A stretch of 64,000 nt of DNA from Hanleya hanleyi. Lineage: Eukaryota > Mollusca > Polyplacophora > Lepidopleurida > Hanleyidae. The notes beneath the pieces were generated by a model, which saw only the letters and a program-made list of their open reading frames with translations, was not told the origin of the DNA and searched no databases. Below are positions 11,777 to 23,234 of the stretch, one piece after another. Position 1 is the stretch's first letter; every line of letters begins with the position of its first letter. The position numbers were made by a program, and so were the translations under genes. The stretch covers positions 16,865 to 80,864 of the forward strand of contig JAVTVY010018772.1 in assembly GCA_036873755.1 (NCBI GenBank), read 5' to 3'.

Positions 11777-12625
11777 ACATTAATTGGCCATTGAATATGA
11801 TTATTCAGTGTTGAGAAATAGAATGAAAGGACCAAGTTAATATCATATGATACAATTCGTGATAACTCGCTTATAGTGATTGAGATGAATGAACGAGAGA
11901 GAGAATTAAGGTTTAATGTCGCGTTCAGCAATATTCCAGCTATATAGCGACGATCAAACAAAATTCTAAGTACTCAAGCCAATAACTTAGTAATCCAACA
12001 CATTAAAACATTCACACATTACAACTTATACAACAAACCTATTTCTCAAATAACCCAAGATGCAATCCTCTCTCACCCGACCAAAAAGATCTTCCAAAGC
12101 AGTCGCTCGATAAAATGCATCTCTTACAATCTGAAAATATATGCAGTCGATAAGGATATGTTACACAGTGAGATCTTCGTGGCATGGAATACACCTTGGG
12201 ACTGGCTCTTTTTAGGAAATATTCGTGATTTAATCGTGTATGGCCGATTCTACTTCGCCTGATCATGGCTTGATCGAAACGTTTCTGACTGTTCGGATAA
12301 ATATAGCCTACAGTTTTTTTGAACTCCTGAAGTTTGTTATTATTCACAGCATCCCATAAAGATTGAAACATGTACAGCCGTCTCACATAAGCACAGATAG
12401 AGGGTCTGAAATCGTTATATGGAATCCCAACAGGATCAACCTCGCCATCTACTGAACGAAAATTTACTGGACTTAATAATCTTAATTTCTCTAATTTATT
12501 GCTCAGTTACTTTTCGTTCAGTTATCTCAATCACTTTAAGCGAGTTACCACGAATTGTATCATATGATATTAACTTGGTCCTTGGAAATGACAGTACTCT
12601 CTCTCATATTGGTCAATTCCCGATT
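11777..12625. mobile_element. Palindromic element with long inverted arms, split by a LINE
   Basis: The left arm (about 11,800-11,896) and the right arm (about 12,520-12,600, reverse complement) share AGGACCAAGTTAATATCATA, then TGATACAATTCGTG.TAACTC and GTGATTGAGAT. The match continues through TGAACGAAAA next to the LINE insertion point, so without the LINE the element is a long hairpin of roughly 290 bp. No coding content. Confidence 0.7.
11897..12452 (-). mobile_element. LINE insertion, 5'-truncated, 7 bp target duplication
   Basis: It starts with the family's GA-repeat tail and AATTAAGGTTTAATGTCGCG (3' end on the minus strand), then the 3' UTR and the C-terminal coding region with a zinc-type C..C...H...C segment. 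It is truncated in the RNase H region near CGAGGTTGATCCTGTTGGG. TGAACGA lies on both sides (11,890-11,896 and 12,453-12,459), a clear target-site duplication. It inserted into one arm of the palindromic element. Confidence 0.85.
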
Positions 12626-12802
12626 TCTATGGAAAAAGGCGAAATATCTGTTTTCGTCCCGTATATGGGCATTTGATATTTCGGAGAATGTCAATTGTAA
12701 TATGACTGATAAAACATTGATATGTATGCATCAAATCAGGCTACTATATGAAGAAATAATCATTATGTATATTCTGATGAATATTTTGGGAAGTCGAAAA
12801 TA

Positions 12803-12955
12803 TGAGATATCGCTAATTAGAGATATTGCTCCATGTGAATATATGAGAAATCGCTAATTAAAAATATTGCTGAGTGAGATATCGCTAATTAGATATATTG
12901 TCCATGTGAATATATGAATATCTCTAATTAGAGATATTGCTCCATGTTGGAGCGA
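12803..12955. repeat. Tandem repeat, ~41 bp unit, about four copies
   Basis: The unit is GAGATATCGCTAATTAGAGA plus TATTGCTCCATGTGAATATAT, with copies starting near 12,804, 12,845, 12,877 and 12,915. The last contains the perfect palindrome AATATCTCTAATTAGAGATA and two further paired bases. The copies differ by a few substitutions and indels. Confidence 0.75.
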
Positions 12956-14718
12956 AGGAAAAAAACCCGAAGCACTCAGTCTGAGCCGATATCGGGGAAG
13001 CCCGATTGAAAACGTATTTCATCATTAGGTCACAACCAGACTACCAATGAGGGACTTTTGATTCGGCAAAGCAATATATTGCCGAACGCTTGGTGATCAC
13101 AAGTGTTCTCCAGGGTCATTTTAAATACGGAACTATAGGCAGATAGGCCGTGATCATTGCATGTTACCACTATATATATATAATAACTCCATGTGAATAA
13201 ATAAGTGCATGCAATTCACAACGTAGGCGAAGTAGGTGACCCGGTAAACCAGGCACATATGTAAACATTTTCCTTATAATCCATACTCTGGAAGACGGTA
13301 GAAATATCTGTATGATATTTATGTAGAACTATACAGAAGCAAATGTGCTACAATATTGATCAGATTCTGTATTCTCAATTTTGTTTCAAACACCACACAT
13401 AGTGCTGGTAAAATATGACGGTAAAGCGCCAGCTAATTTAGCGATACGTTTCTTAGCATGTTTCGACTTACTGTCACAGTTGTGTTTGCGGATATATTGT
13501 ACTAGGTTCAAAGAATATCTCAACACACGTCTTTCGAATGTACGAGGTAAAGTCTCGCGATTTATGTGGTGTTTTCATTCCTAATTATTTTGCTCCAAAT
13601 CAGTCCCTCGTCACGAAGTTTAATAAGGAAAATGGGGATATTTCATAATGACTGCCACGTTTGCGTTTTTATCCTTGCTGGTATTTGCCCGATCACAGGT
13701 AGGTGTTTGAATAACCTAATTTAAACAAAGTTGAATAAACTAGGGAAACAAATATTTACTGACATGGAATAGCGCTTGTATTTTCAAGCCCCATCTGGGT
13801 AAGTAATGTGCGGTGAAATGTTTTGAAAGGTCTAGTACATTGTCAAGAGTGACGGCGCATTTTCCGATGACACGACATTGGCACAGTTACACGTCGGTGA
13901 CTATGTGCAAACGATGACCTGAAAATAGCACGCGATGCAGCTCTAGATATAGCAAACAATTGTATTGTCCAATGGAATATGTGGGAACACAACACGGTCT
14001 TCTTATCTAACAAAATAGAAGAGACATAAAATATCCCAGACATTTATGCGAACAAGTTCTACCGTAAGTCCGCATCAATTATACAGATTGACATATACTC
14101 CAGGGTGACCTGCAAATTACATTGCGAAAGTAAGCCACACTATTTACTCGATTCATTTCCACGGGCTATGTAGTCCCGTGGGGTCTAATGGTCCAGGGAT
14201 AACATGTATAATGCCGAGAGAAAAACTGAGAAGAAAGGCAGAATCAGTTACTGCAGACAATTTGATCGGTTATTCAGTTATATTTGTATAAGCAGGCTTA
14301 CATTAGTGAAGCTAAACATTTTCTGATATTTGTTTAGATGTCGGTTTTAGAGTTTTAGAACATGAATACAATATGGGTACCATTCTGGGGTTGCCTACGA
14401 TTGTTTTCGTGAGAGGATGTCATAAATCTCTGGGTATCAAAAACTTTACACATTACACATAATAAATGCAGAAAAAAGTAATTACGACATGCTAGTTATA
14501 TGTTACCAAGAACTCAAATTTTCTAAGCTTCCATTCCTGCATAAACGATATTCACACCCACATCCCCTCCACCAGATCCTCTGCAGAATACAGGCATGAC
14601 TTAGGTCATTGGCTTGGTTATTTTATAAATAACTCATATGTAAATATGTTAAAACAGTGGATAACACTTATCACCACTGAAATTAGAGCAATCTCACTGC
14701 TCTAACAAGTCCACACTC
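12956..14718. other. No recognisable feature
   Basis: AT-rich sequence with a short TA run near 13,172. I see no conserved frame or repeat; open frames at 13,381-13,584 (+) and 13,843-14,043 (-) are unremarkable. Confidence 0.45.
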
Positions 14719-14915
14719 TAAGCTCAGAAGGTGTAAAAAAGTGTAAATCAAACGTTTACACCTTCTGGGTTCATGTTTACACCCTTAGGAGGTGTAAATA
14801 AGGTGTAGAAAAGGTGCAAATGTATGAAGATTGATTCCATCCCTGATTTTACACCCGTAAAGGTGTAAATTTATTGAAAGGTGTTAAAAAGGTGTAAATA
14901 CTTAATTTTCGATAC
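14719..14915. mobile_element. Palindrome-rich miniature element, word GGTGTAAA/TTTACACC
   Basis: It begins CTAAGCTCAGAAGGTGTAAA. GGTGTAAA or close variants occur at about 14,729, 14,791, 14,802, 14,813, 14,862, 14,880 and 14,891, and TTTACACC at 14,755, 14,777 and 14,849. The terminal 20 bases match, in inverse, the right end of the 20,066-20,186 element (CTTAGCCCAGAAGGTGTAAA) at 17 of 20 positions, so the two belong to one family. Confidence 0.65.
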
Positions 14916-15918
14916 AAATTTGGAACTTAATTTCTATGTTGAGGAAATGTATTTCCTTGTCATGCTTACGGTAAACCATCAAATTTTCAAGCACCCCAAC
15001 TTTTTACACAAAATTAAATCAATGGATCTAACAATTTGACCAGTCTCTCCAACATTTGAGCAAAAATTCCAACGGAAATATTATAAAAAAAACGAGCTGC
15101 AGACCATAAGAGTCAATCCCCCAGTCGGTTTTACGAGGGAGTGAAAATTGAACAGCCGCTCAAGTGTTCTCACGCAAGATTGAGCCCAAGACGACAGGGG
15201 GGGGGGGGCGTTCTGGCGTTTTGAATATCAACAGTAAAGTAAATGTTATGTATCATGCAGAGTCGACAAAAGCACGTTGTTTGTCGACCAATGTAAGAAG
15301 TTATCAGATGGATATCTACAGTGCTGATAACTGCTTAGCTATCAGATAAAGTGATTTTGAACTTCATTCCAATGGGGGATTTGCACAATAAGCAGTGAAT
15401 ACAACGGAAACTGTACAAATTATGGGCTTTGATTGATCCACTGAGACAGGAAGGTGTGAAATGGACTAAACGGTTCGAAGTGATAATTATGACAGCTTGT
15501 TATGCATGTTACCCATTAACAATTGTCCGATTATCGTCACAAATTATTACTTGATAAAGTAATGGTTACTCTCCGGCAACGACCCCTTTTAACACACCAT
15601 AATCATAATCCGCGGCCTGCTTTTGTCTCATACCTCTTTGACGCTAACGCAAAGCTTTGGTTAAACTATACATATCGGTGATGATTCTATTGCTCAATTA
15701 GTTTTTGAGTTTATTCTGCCAATGCCTAACAATATATGCATCGCTTCTATTGTTCATGAATTTGTAAATAAGCATAGCTTCGCTTCCCATGCTGTCCACC
15801 ATTTCCAATATATGCCCACGCGATATTACTTCCAAACAAACGATGAATTACGCACAGCTGTATTTTTCACGTCGCTCGTTCGGTGCTGTTCTATCCATCA
15901 AAGTGGACTTTTTGCGAG
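14916..15918. other. Presumed 5' flank of the 15,919 gene remnant
   Basis: No coding match. A 12-13 base G run lies at about 15,197-15,209. I found no clear TATA box close to the first exon. Confidence 0.35.
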
Positions 15919-18900
15919 ATGGCGACTTGCCCGCTGTTGATCGGGGAGAACCGAAAGAAAATCGCTTTACCTTTTGCAACTCCCAGCCTGTCGGACCTTA
16001 AAGATCACATTTCACAGAATGCTACCTTAGCTGATCTAATTGGCATTAACGACGTAACCTTCCAGGTAAATATGCCATTTTTTTTATATTTGTACAATAT
16101 AATTGCCCCTGTGAACCCAGGTCGGAGCAGGGAGATACATGTAAACATGTATGTATTTAGAGGATGTATACAGTTTTTACACTGTCGGAACCAGTGATCG
16201 AAACATAGTTTCAACTATGCTAAAATTGTGACTCAATTGCGTATTTTCTTTTGCTCACGGTATTTCATTCAACTTTTGCCAACAGAACAGAACAAGCACG
16301 AAACTTTGTCGAATCAACATACATGCGAAAAAATACGTAGCTATGATAACATACACTTTTACAAAATTTGATTAATATAATCTGCTCAGACAGATTGTTT
16401 GACCCAATCAACTTAGTGACGCTTAAAAATATAGAAATTCTGTTTAAATCTCATCAATAGTAGGCCCCTATATGAGATAGAAACGAGTCAGAACTGGTTA
16501 GCCTGGTGCCCCGATTATGTAGGTGCTTGTTACCCTATACTATTGTGTTCGGGAACCAGGTTATAAATGATACTAGTCGATGCGCATGCTCACAAGGATC
16601 ACGTGGGAGAAAATGGAGGGCGGTTTGATTTTCTTCGAGAAGGCTTGTTTCAAACTTTGCGAAATCGTATCGATTTAGCCCACTATAGTCGCACATATTT
16701 GTAAGTATTATCTTCATTAGATAGGAGTGTAACTACCTCGAACACGTCACTGTGAAAATGTGCTCCAAAATGTTCAGCTCACATAAAAAGTGGGAGTTCA
16801 TTTGCCTGAATGTGAATCCAATATGGCGGCATAAATTTGTTCAGTTCAGTTTAATACAGTACTTATAGTGAATTTTAGTACTCAGTGGAATAGGAATAGT
16901 TAATAACGCTCAGTCACTTGGATCATCATGGAACGATATGTTTGGGATCTTTTGAGGTACTATTTACCCTTACTATTTACCCAGATAATTTTATTAATAT
17001 GAAAACAGAATTATATGATGTTTAAAAAGAGCTGGGCTGGACTGGAGGATCGGTTTTTGTAGGTTCTCTTCAACCCCTACGATTTAGTTTCGTGGGTATA
17101 TGACGGCTTAGTTTCGTGGGTATATGAGACAGATTGACTGATAGATTGTTTGCCACTTAGTTAAATGTGATTTATTTATTTTCCAGTTGTATGATGCTGA
17201 TTTTGAAGAGTTCGTGGACCTCGAGGACCAAGATGAGATACCCGATAAGTTCAAAATCCAGATATTACAGCATACGACAACAGATTGAGCATTTCACAAT
17301 GTTCCAGAGCGTACTGATAAGGTATCAATGATTCGTGTTCTCCTGTGATGTTTACCCCGTCTTTGATATTCCATATGATACCCAATGTATTCGTACCACA
17401 AAGCAGTGTTTGGAGGTGAATCACTGTTATTCACAGATCATGAAAATATAATCATTAATTATGGCAGAACTAATCAAATAACCTAGTATTGTGAAATCTG
17501 ACCGGAACCTTTGCTAATTTTATTAAGTCTTATAATTATTATTCACTTCTGGTTTTGTAGCTACACTGATTATGTGGATACATGTATATTTGACTTACCC
17601 TGTTTCTATGCAGACTACGCAGGATATAGCCAGTTACTTATGTGCGTCCTCAAACCGCAGTTGAAAAATTAATATTTTTCCCCATTTCAGGAAAGCACAG
17701 ACACTGGTCCAAATGAAACCGTAGAAATGCATTCTCAACCTGAACGATCAACTGTGTAAGTCAACTTTCATACAGTCTGATTACCGTAGTTTTGTTTCTT
17801 TTCCAAAGAATGCAAACTTTGATTACATGGGCTGGTTCGACGGGTCGCACTGAATACAGACCGATACAGACCAATACAGACCGATAATTATAAAGGACAG
17901 ACCGATACCTATATATAATAGATTACGGTCTCTAGAAGACAGAATTTGTAATGTGTGGTATTTTCTTGTGAAAACAGCTGTTGAAACCGTAAAACGGTGT
18001 GGCAATCAGCTTCCCGCTAGGCCCTACGGGGAGCGGCACACGGCCGATTCGCCCACCTGGGTCGCCCAGCACCTTCCATGCACCGACTCTCCTGGCGGAC
18101 CGGTTCGCCTGGTGTGTTTATGCAAGAGCAGTAGATACTGCGATAGATTCCACAAATTAGAACAAAGAGCTCACTTTTCATGAGCAGCAGTGATACCATT
18201 ATTAATATGACGTTATTATGTAACGTTGAGACCCAATATTGTATGAAATTTATTAGACACGAAATGACAAATTACGGTACATGAAGTGACAGAAGGCAAT
18301 AAAAATCTATATTTATGGGCGGAGAATGGCATATTGGAACAATAATTCGAACAGATCGTTTCCATTTTATTTATTCCAAAATATTTGATATGGTGGGAAT
18401 GAACATGCGGACAATAGTACGCTAAACAAGCATTGAGAAAATAAGTTTGAACTTTTTGTTCACGGCCCATCATCGCAGTTTATTTCTATTTAACAGTAAC
18501 AGGAAGAAAAAACAAAGTAAAAAACCTAAAGAAAAGACCCATCCGTTTCATTCTCACCTACCATCCAGCGATGAAATATATAAGGAAAATCCTGTTGAAA
18601 TATTGACATTTTATCAAATCTTTCGAATCACGCACAACGAAAGTCTGGGAAACCCCAGTAATTGCATGCAGAAGGGGGAAGAATTTGAAAGAAATGTTGA
18701 AGAAATCAAAACGTTGAACATTGTGAATTGATACGTTGGACTCCTGATGAGGGTTGACGTGTTGTTATTTTACTAAAATAACTCCAATAACACCGAAACA
18801 CTTGTTTCATTCAACTTTATTCGTGCTCAATATGCTCCTATAATATCAAGTATGTGTACTATATATCAGGAGAATTTAGAGCTGCAGGTCGGTGCGCTGG

Positions 18901-19500
18901 GCGAGTCTGGCGGGCGAATTGCTCGTGCGATTCGGCCATGCAACGCGCTTCCTAACGTAACGGGCGCAGCTAAATGCGATACCGTTTTTGCGCTATAAAC
19001 AATCGTTTTTTATGAGACAATCCCACAAAGTACCAATTATGTATTCTAAAAGTCGTAATCAATGATACTTAGGTATGGGTCTGTATGTTTTTAGTATCGG
19101 TCTGTCCTTTATAAGTATCGGTCTGTATTGGTCTGTACCGGTCTGTATCGGTCTGTAATTAGGGTGCCCGGGTTCGACTACTGTGTTGGGATTGACATTT
19201 CAAAACATAAATTTACTATTTGTTTCTGTGTATATTTCCATTTAACAAAAATGGAACTTTAATGCATAAAGTGATAAGTATCATTTACATTGTGGAATTA
19301 GTTTATCAGTTGTGGTTCTTACTGGTTGTAGGATTGGACCTAGCAGCAGTACACCTACTCTCGGTCAAGAGCCATTGAACTTTGCTCTGCCAGCCTTTGA
19401 TACAGACGTCACCTAGACACTCGAAAAGCAAACAGACCCTTCCACAGCTCAGAGGCGGAGAATTATTAATGGCCATTTTGTTACCTGTTATACCCTACTC
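15919..19500 (+). pseudogene. Four-exon cellular gene remnant, SAMD3-like in character
   Basis: Exon 1 (15,919-16,065) starts MATCPLLIGENRKKIALPF and ends at a GTAAAT donor. Exon 2 (17,187-17,321) follows TTTTCCAG and reads LYDADFEEFVDLEDQDEIPD; donor GTATCA. Exon 3 (17,691-17,755) follows CCCCATTTCAG; donor GTAAGT. Exon 4 starts at 19,332 after TTGTAG and reads GPSSSTPTLGQEPLNFALPAF then TLEKQTDPSTAQRRRIING. All three junction phases agree (0, 0, 2), which is strong evidence for real exons. In-frame TGA (17,286) and TAG (in exon 4 after DTDV) break it. Exons 1-2 look like a small PB1/ubiquitin-like fold, and exon 4 resembles the 'LP.F...V...L.......R..II' region of SAMD3-like proteins of aquatic invertebrates; this family call is from memory. 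It could be a decayed paralogue. Confidence 0.6.
17842..19170. mobile_element. hAT-like non-autonomous DNA transposon in intron 3
   Basis: GGTTCGAC lies on both sides (17,834-17,841 and 19,171-19,178), an 8 bp target duplication as made by hAT-type transposases. The ends are GGGTCGCACTGAATACAG and, inverted, CGGGCACCCTAATTACAG. Both subterminal regions carry runs of ACAGACCGAT/ACAGACCAAT (three or more on the left, four or more inverted on the right) and share GATA..TATAAAGGACAGACC. Transposase-binding arrays of this type are usual in hAT elements. Interior frames such as 18,447-18,731 have no motif I recognise. Confidence 0.75.
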
Positions 19501-19715
19501 TCTGAGAGTTTTTGATTTTCGGTCTCAGAGGCTGAGGCATCCCAGAAGGTTATGTACAAAAGTATTCCATGACAGTTTTCGTCACCTCCCCCCCCCACCA
19601 ATCTGGATCTGGTGTTGCTGTCAGTTTCTGTTACTGGTTACCCCTACTCTCTGAGAGTTTTCGATTTTCGGTCTCAGAGGCTAGGGCACCCCAGAAGGTT
19701 ATGTACAAATCTCAT
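19480..19715. repeat. Diverged tandem duplication, ~150 bp period
   Basis: The block CTACTCTCTGAGAGTTTT, then GATTTTCGGTCTCAGAGGCT and CCCAGAAGGTTATGTACAAA, appears at about 19,494-19,560 and again at 19,645-19,710 with few changes. It overlaps the 3' side of exon 4 of the gene remnant. Open frames here are shadows of this repeat. Confidence 0.7.
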
Positions 19716-20065
19716 GAAACCTGTATTAACACATACGAGCAGAGTTTCAAAGCTGGTTTCAAGATACCCAATTATTATTTAGGATGAGCAACTTATTTTA
19801 CTTCATGGTCGATACCTGGATTGGAGTGCTTGTATATTTAAGTCTTTGTGCTTTAGTGGTCGGGGGTAAAGATTTGTGTGTATGTAAATAGTTTGTGTGA
19901 TATCTGTGAGCGGGTGAAAGATGGTGGCGTATGTGACATGAACACAACGTGCTCAATTTAGGTTCAGGTGAGATGCTTGTATTTTAAATTGTTTGAACTT
20001 TGTGCTTTAGTGGGCGGGGGTAAAGACTTGCGTGTATATAAATAGTTGTACGATATCTGTAGGCG

Positions 20066-20186
20066 GGTGAAGGTGTAAATTTAAACCTTTCGGAGAGGGT
20101 GTTAATTCACACCCAAAAGGGTGTTAGCCCTGGGACAAGCCATTTACACCCCGTAGAGATGTAATTTACACCTTCTGGGCTAAGTG
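20066..20186. mobile_element. Palindrome-rich miniature element, second copy of the GGTGTAAA family
   Basis: GGTGTAAATTTAAACC at the left and TTTACACCTTCTGGGCTAAG at the right, with GGTGTTA/CACACCC pairs between. Its right end is the inverse of the left end of the 14,719 element. Confidence 0.55.
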
Positions 20187-20359
20187 TGCAGACCCTGGAC
20201 AGGGAATGCTTCAGCATGTGTTCAGAGCAGATGGACAGACAATTTCGTGCAATTTTGGCTTTGTATATGTAAATTGTGTATTAGATTTCAGGATTTAGTT
20301 GGTCTGTGCAATATTCTTGTCATTTCGCCATTGTTAGAATATGTATCCTCCCAAACTGT

Positions 20360-20606
20360 GGGTGTTTTATCAGCTACTTCAGAAGATTTTTTTAGTCGGG
20401 TAAAAGAAGACTGGAACTTATGCAACAAAACTTATCAAATAACCTAAGATACAATGTATGTACATGTCTTTTGGTGTGTTGTGTTGATTACTTCTGGACT
20501 GCTGGGTTGTTTTTGTTAGAATACTTAGAATTTGGTTTGATCGTCGCTATATAGCTGAAATATTGCTGAACGCGAAATTAAACAATTATCTCTTTCACTG
20601 GAAGAT
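20360..20606 (+). mobile_element. LINE 3' end, plus orientation
   Basis: The final coding residues read TSEDFFSRVKEDW, the C-terminus of the LINE (compare LEDLFNRVREDC at 30,960-31,000). The 3' UTR follows with GATCGTCGCTATATAGCTGA and the terminal GCTGAACGCGA-AATTAAA. The tail is short and not GA/CT rich, so the 3' repeat has decayed. Confidence 0.8.
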
Positions 20607-21179
20607 ATTGTCCGAGTGCAGTACACCTAGTGTGTAAAGGAGATTAATGCAATTGAGGATTACAGAATATTTTGTATGGATGCGGTATACAAGATACAAG
20701 AATTTTTACTTAATGTCGGATTACATGGGGAAAAATAACATTAGCTATGAAGCTATTCTTCCGACAGGCATTTAAACATATATTACATATAACTACTTAA
20801 ATATGAAACCGAAACAGGAGAGCGAGGTACATTTGAAGTCTTTATGGAGGGAAATCTATTTGGTCGTGTGGGAGAAGATGGATTGATATCGCGATTAGTT
20901 GTTGGATGGTTAAGTTTGTTAGATGAGGTAAATAGATCTGATTGTTTTTGTCTCTGGTCTATTGTAGAGGATGATTTTATGTTTCAGATGGACTCTTCTA
21001 GTAGTTTTATTATGCGGTTTGCGTTTCCTTGATAGGCATGTCATCTTTAGATTGAAATGTATGTTGTTCGTCGCTAAAAAAACTCAAATGTAGTGGATGA
21101 TTTCAGGTTTAATATGTATTTTTAAAGTCAGTTCTTTATGCGTTCTGCATTTTGTTGATCTTACGATTGGGATTTATTT

Positions 21180-21226
21180 TTTTCGTTCCTATATAGCTGA
21201 AAATTGCTGAACGCGACATTAAATTT

Positions 21227-21263
<37 letters not shown>
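21180..21263 (+). mobile_element. LINE 3' tail with (CT)n microsatellite
   Basis: Only the last ~45 bases of the LINE family are present (CCTATATAGCTGAAAATTGC, then TGAACGCGACATTAAA), followed by about 19 CT units. An extremely 5'-truncated insertion whose 3' repeat has expanded. Confidence 0.75.
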
Positions 21264-21266
<3 letters not shown>

Positions 21267-21317
21267 GTATACTTCATCCATATGGTTATCGTTATGAGGT
21301 CATTATCCAGTGTATGA

Positions 21318-21352
21318 TGTACGTATCTCAGTCACGCTTTGTGTTTGTTCAC
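21318..21352 (-). ncRNA. Fragment of the structured RNA motif
   Basis: On the minus strand: ACACAAAGCGTGACTGAGAT then ACGTAC. It contains the 3' strand of the hairpin and the 3' strand of the outer helix only, with no accompanying element body. Confidence 0.45.
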
Positions 21353-21519
21353 TTTGATTGGAGGCGCTAGGTGGTATAATCCTGTAGTTATGCAAATCGT
21401 CACATTTAAGGGTATCTTCCGTGGAATTTTCAAATGGCTGAAAACTATATATACATAATGTAATATGTACTGAGAATAGTAGTATTTTTTTTTTATTTAT
21501 TTAAATTATCTGATACAGC

Positions 21520-22069
21520 CGAAGATAGCCACATAAAATGTTATTTTGGAAACAGAGGAGAATCAGTGACGTCTTGCGTCTTCTCGTCAGCGAGGGAAGC
21601 TTCCAATCTGTCAGCAGTTACCTTCCATAAGGAGATGCTTGAATTGATCGATCAGTTGGAAACTTCTTTTCATACATTTTTTCAAAATTTGACATGCATA
21701 CGAGTAAGTGGTTGCAAATTGATAGTTCAGCTGAATAACTACATTCGTCAATTTAGCGAATATGAGTAATTTGTGGTCCAACTTGACCACGAAGGAAGCA
21801 CTGCAAGTATTCCTATATTTACAGAACTGACAGTGGAAAAAGCATGTGCCTGCTGCGATCTGACGAAAAGGGGAATTCTAGAGTATATTGAGACAGCCGT
21901 GGGACTGCTCTGTGGACTACATCTTTTAAGTATTCGAATTGCGATATTGACCGCAAACATTCAAGAAAATGACTACAGAATGCAAAGTATATTTTGGATT
22001 TGTGCGTATGAAACTACAGGTGACGAGAGTAGAAACCCAACTGAATTAATCAAATTTCACGTTTCATGA
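21520..22069 (+). pseudogene. Unassigned ~180-codon frame with one in-frame stop
   Basis: A single reading frame of ordinary amino-acid composition runs from a possible acceptor (polypyrimidine tract then CTGATACAG near 21,519) through HIKCYFGNRGESVTSC, FHKEMLELIDQLETSFHTFF and CACCDLTKRGILEYIETAVG to a stop at 22,067, with one internal TAA at about 21,767. The length and complexity are unusual for chance in this AT-rich sequence. I do not recognise the family. It may be an exon of a decayed gene. Confidence 0.35.
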
Positions 22070-22669
22070 GAAATGGATTTGCTCAAAGAAACTCAAAAAA
22101 GTTCAAGCTACTTTAGATTACATACTATTCACCAGAGCAGTGACATTGCCATGAAAACCATTATGCAGTCGAGGCATTATGTCACATGTATAGATAGTGA
22201 ATTGTCTCTCTGTTAAAAGACTGCTCCCGGAATGGCCTGTTTACTCCAGGCAATGACTTGGTTGGTTGACTCTGGGTTTCTCTCGAGCTATGGTATTTTC
22301 TGCTTTCTCCTGATTTGTTACATATTTCAGCTAAGCTTTATATCCCAAACAATCGCTGAATGTTACGATGAAGCGAGAGGAAAGTTTTGCAGTCGATTTT
22401 TTCAATCGGTGATTGTAGGCCAACTGCTTTCACTCACACTCCGTGCGCCAACAAACTGTGCGAAGTAAGACTCCCTAAAACAAACTGGTGCGGTTTAGTG
22501 CGATTTTAGCCCCCATGAGGTGCAGCTTGGAGTGCCAAAACGAAAATCATGTACGAATAAAACTTTCAGCTAGCGTGAACTTTAGCAATATGATGTATTT
22601 TCTAAGCTTTGTGGTTCAGAGTTTAAGAATGACACCAACTGGAGATAGTGGTTGTGTGAAAATCGTCTG

Positions 22670-22850
22670 TTTCGAGGTGAAAATAGCACCTTTTTCTCTT
22701 CGTAAACATATGACGCCAGTTCAGAACCAAAATCGCTTTTGAGCAACGACACTATATCTGTCATATATTTCGTGGTTAAGTTTATCTTGGTTCTCGACTG
22801 GCTTCATATGTTTACAGAGGGAAAAGTACCGTTTTCACCTCAAAAGGGGA
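22670..22850. mobile_element. MITE-like hairpin element
   Basis: The left arm GAGGTGAAAATAGCACCTTT, then CGTAAACATATGACGCCAGT and CAGAACCAA, is mirrored by the right arm ending CACCTC (GAGGTGAAAACGGTACTTTT, GTAAACATATGAAGCCAGTC, GAGAACCAA on the minus strand). About 60 bp of imperfect terminal inversion around a ~60 bp centre; non-coding. Confidence 0.65.
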
Positions 22851-23076
22851 GATAGAGAATTAGGGTTTAATGTCACATTTTGCACAAATACACTACTTCA
22901 AGATGCTGTTTAAAAAAGCATTGTGACCCAGGGCTTAGAAAATACTCAAGCCATAAGACAAGATAATATACTTCACCCTAACTGAAAAATTTCTTTCGCA
23001 CGGGATATTTCATCTTGGCAATAAACCTACATATATTGGTCGAGAGACATGAACAGATGTTCTCCACGGATGTTCT

Positions 23077-23113
23077 CCACATGAACAGCTGCAATAAAAG
23101 CGCGGCTGAGATA
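23077..23113 (+). ncRNA. Structured RNA motif, 3' half (copy H)
   Basis: CCACATGAACA followed by the hairpin GCTGC-AATAAAAGC-GCGGC and TGAGATAC. All five hairpin pairs form (one G-U) and the sequence differs from the PLE version at several paired positions. Confidence 0.6.
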
Positions 23114-23234
23114 CTAAGGCCACGTCCGAGAATCCACCGTATTCTCGAGTCTGAATGTTAGGTCCTGTATGGCTGCCTTTTAGTCACCAGACGCCAATTT
23201 ATTACCTGTATATGGTAGGATTCTGCTGGTGGAC

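Noticed and set aside
15197..15209. Poly-G run as a G-quadruplex or telomere-like signal
   Set aside because: A single homopolymer without further G tracts; no repeat context.
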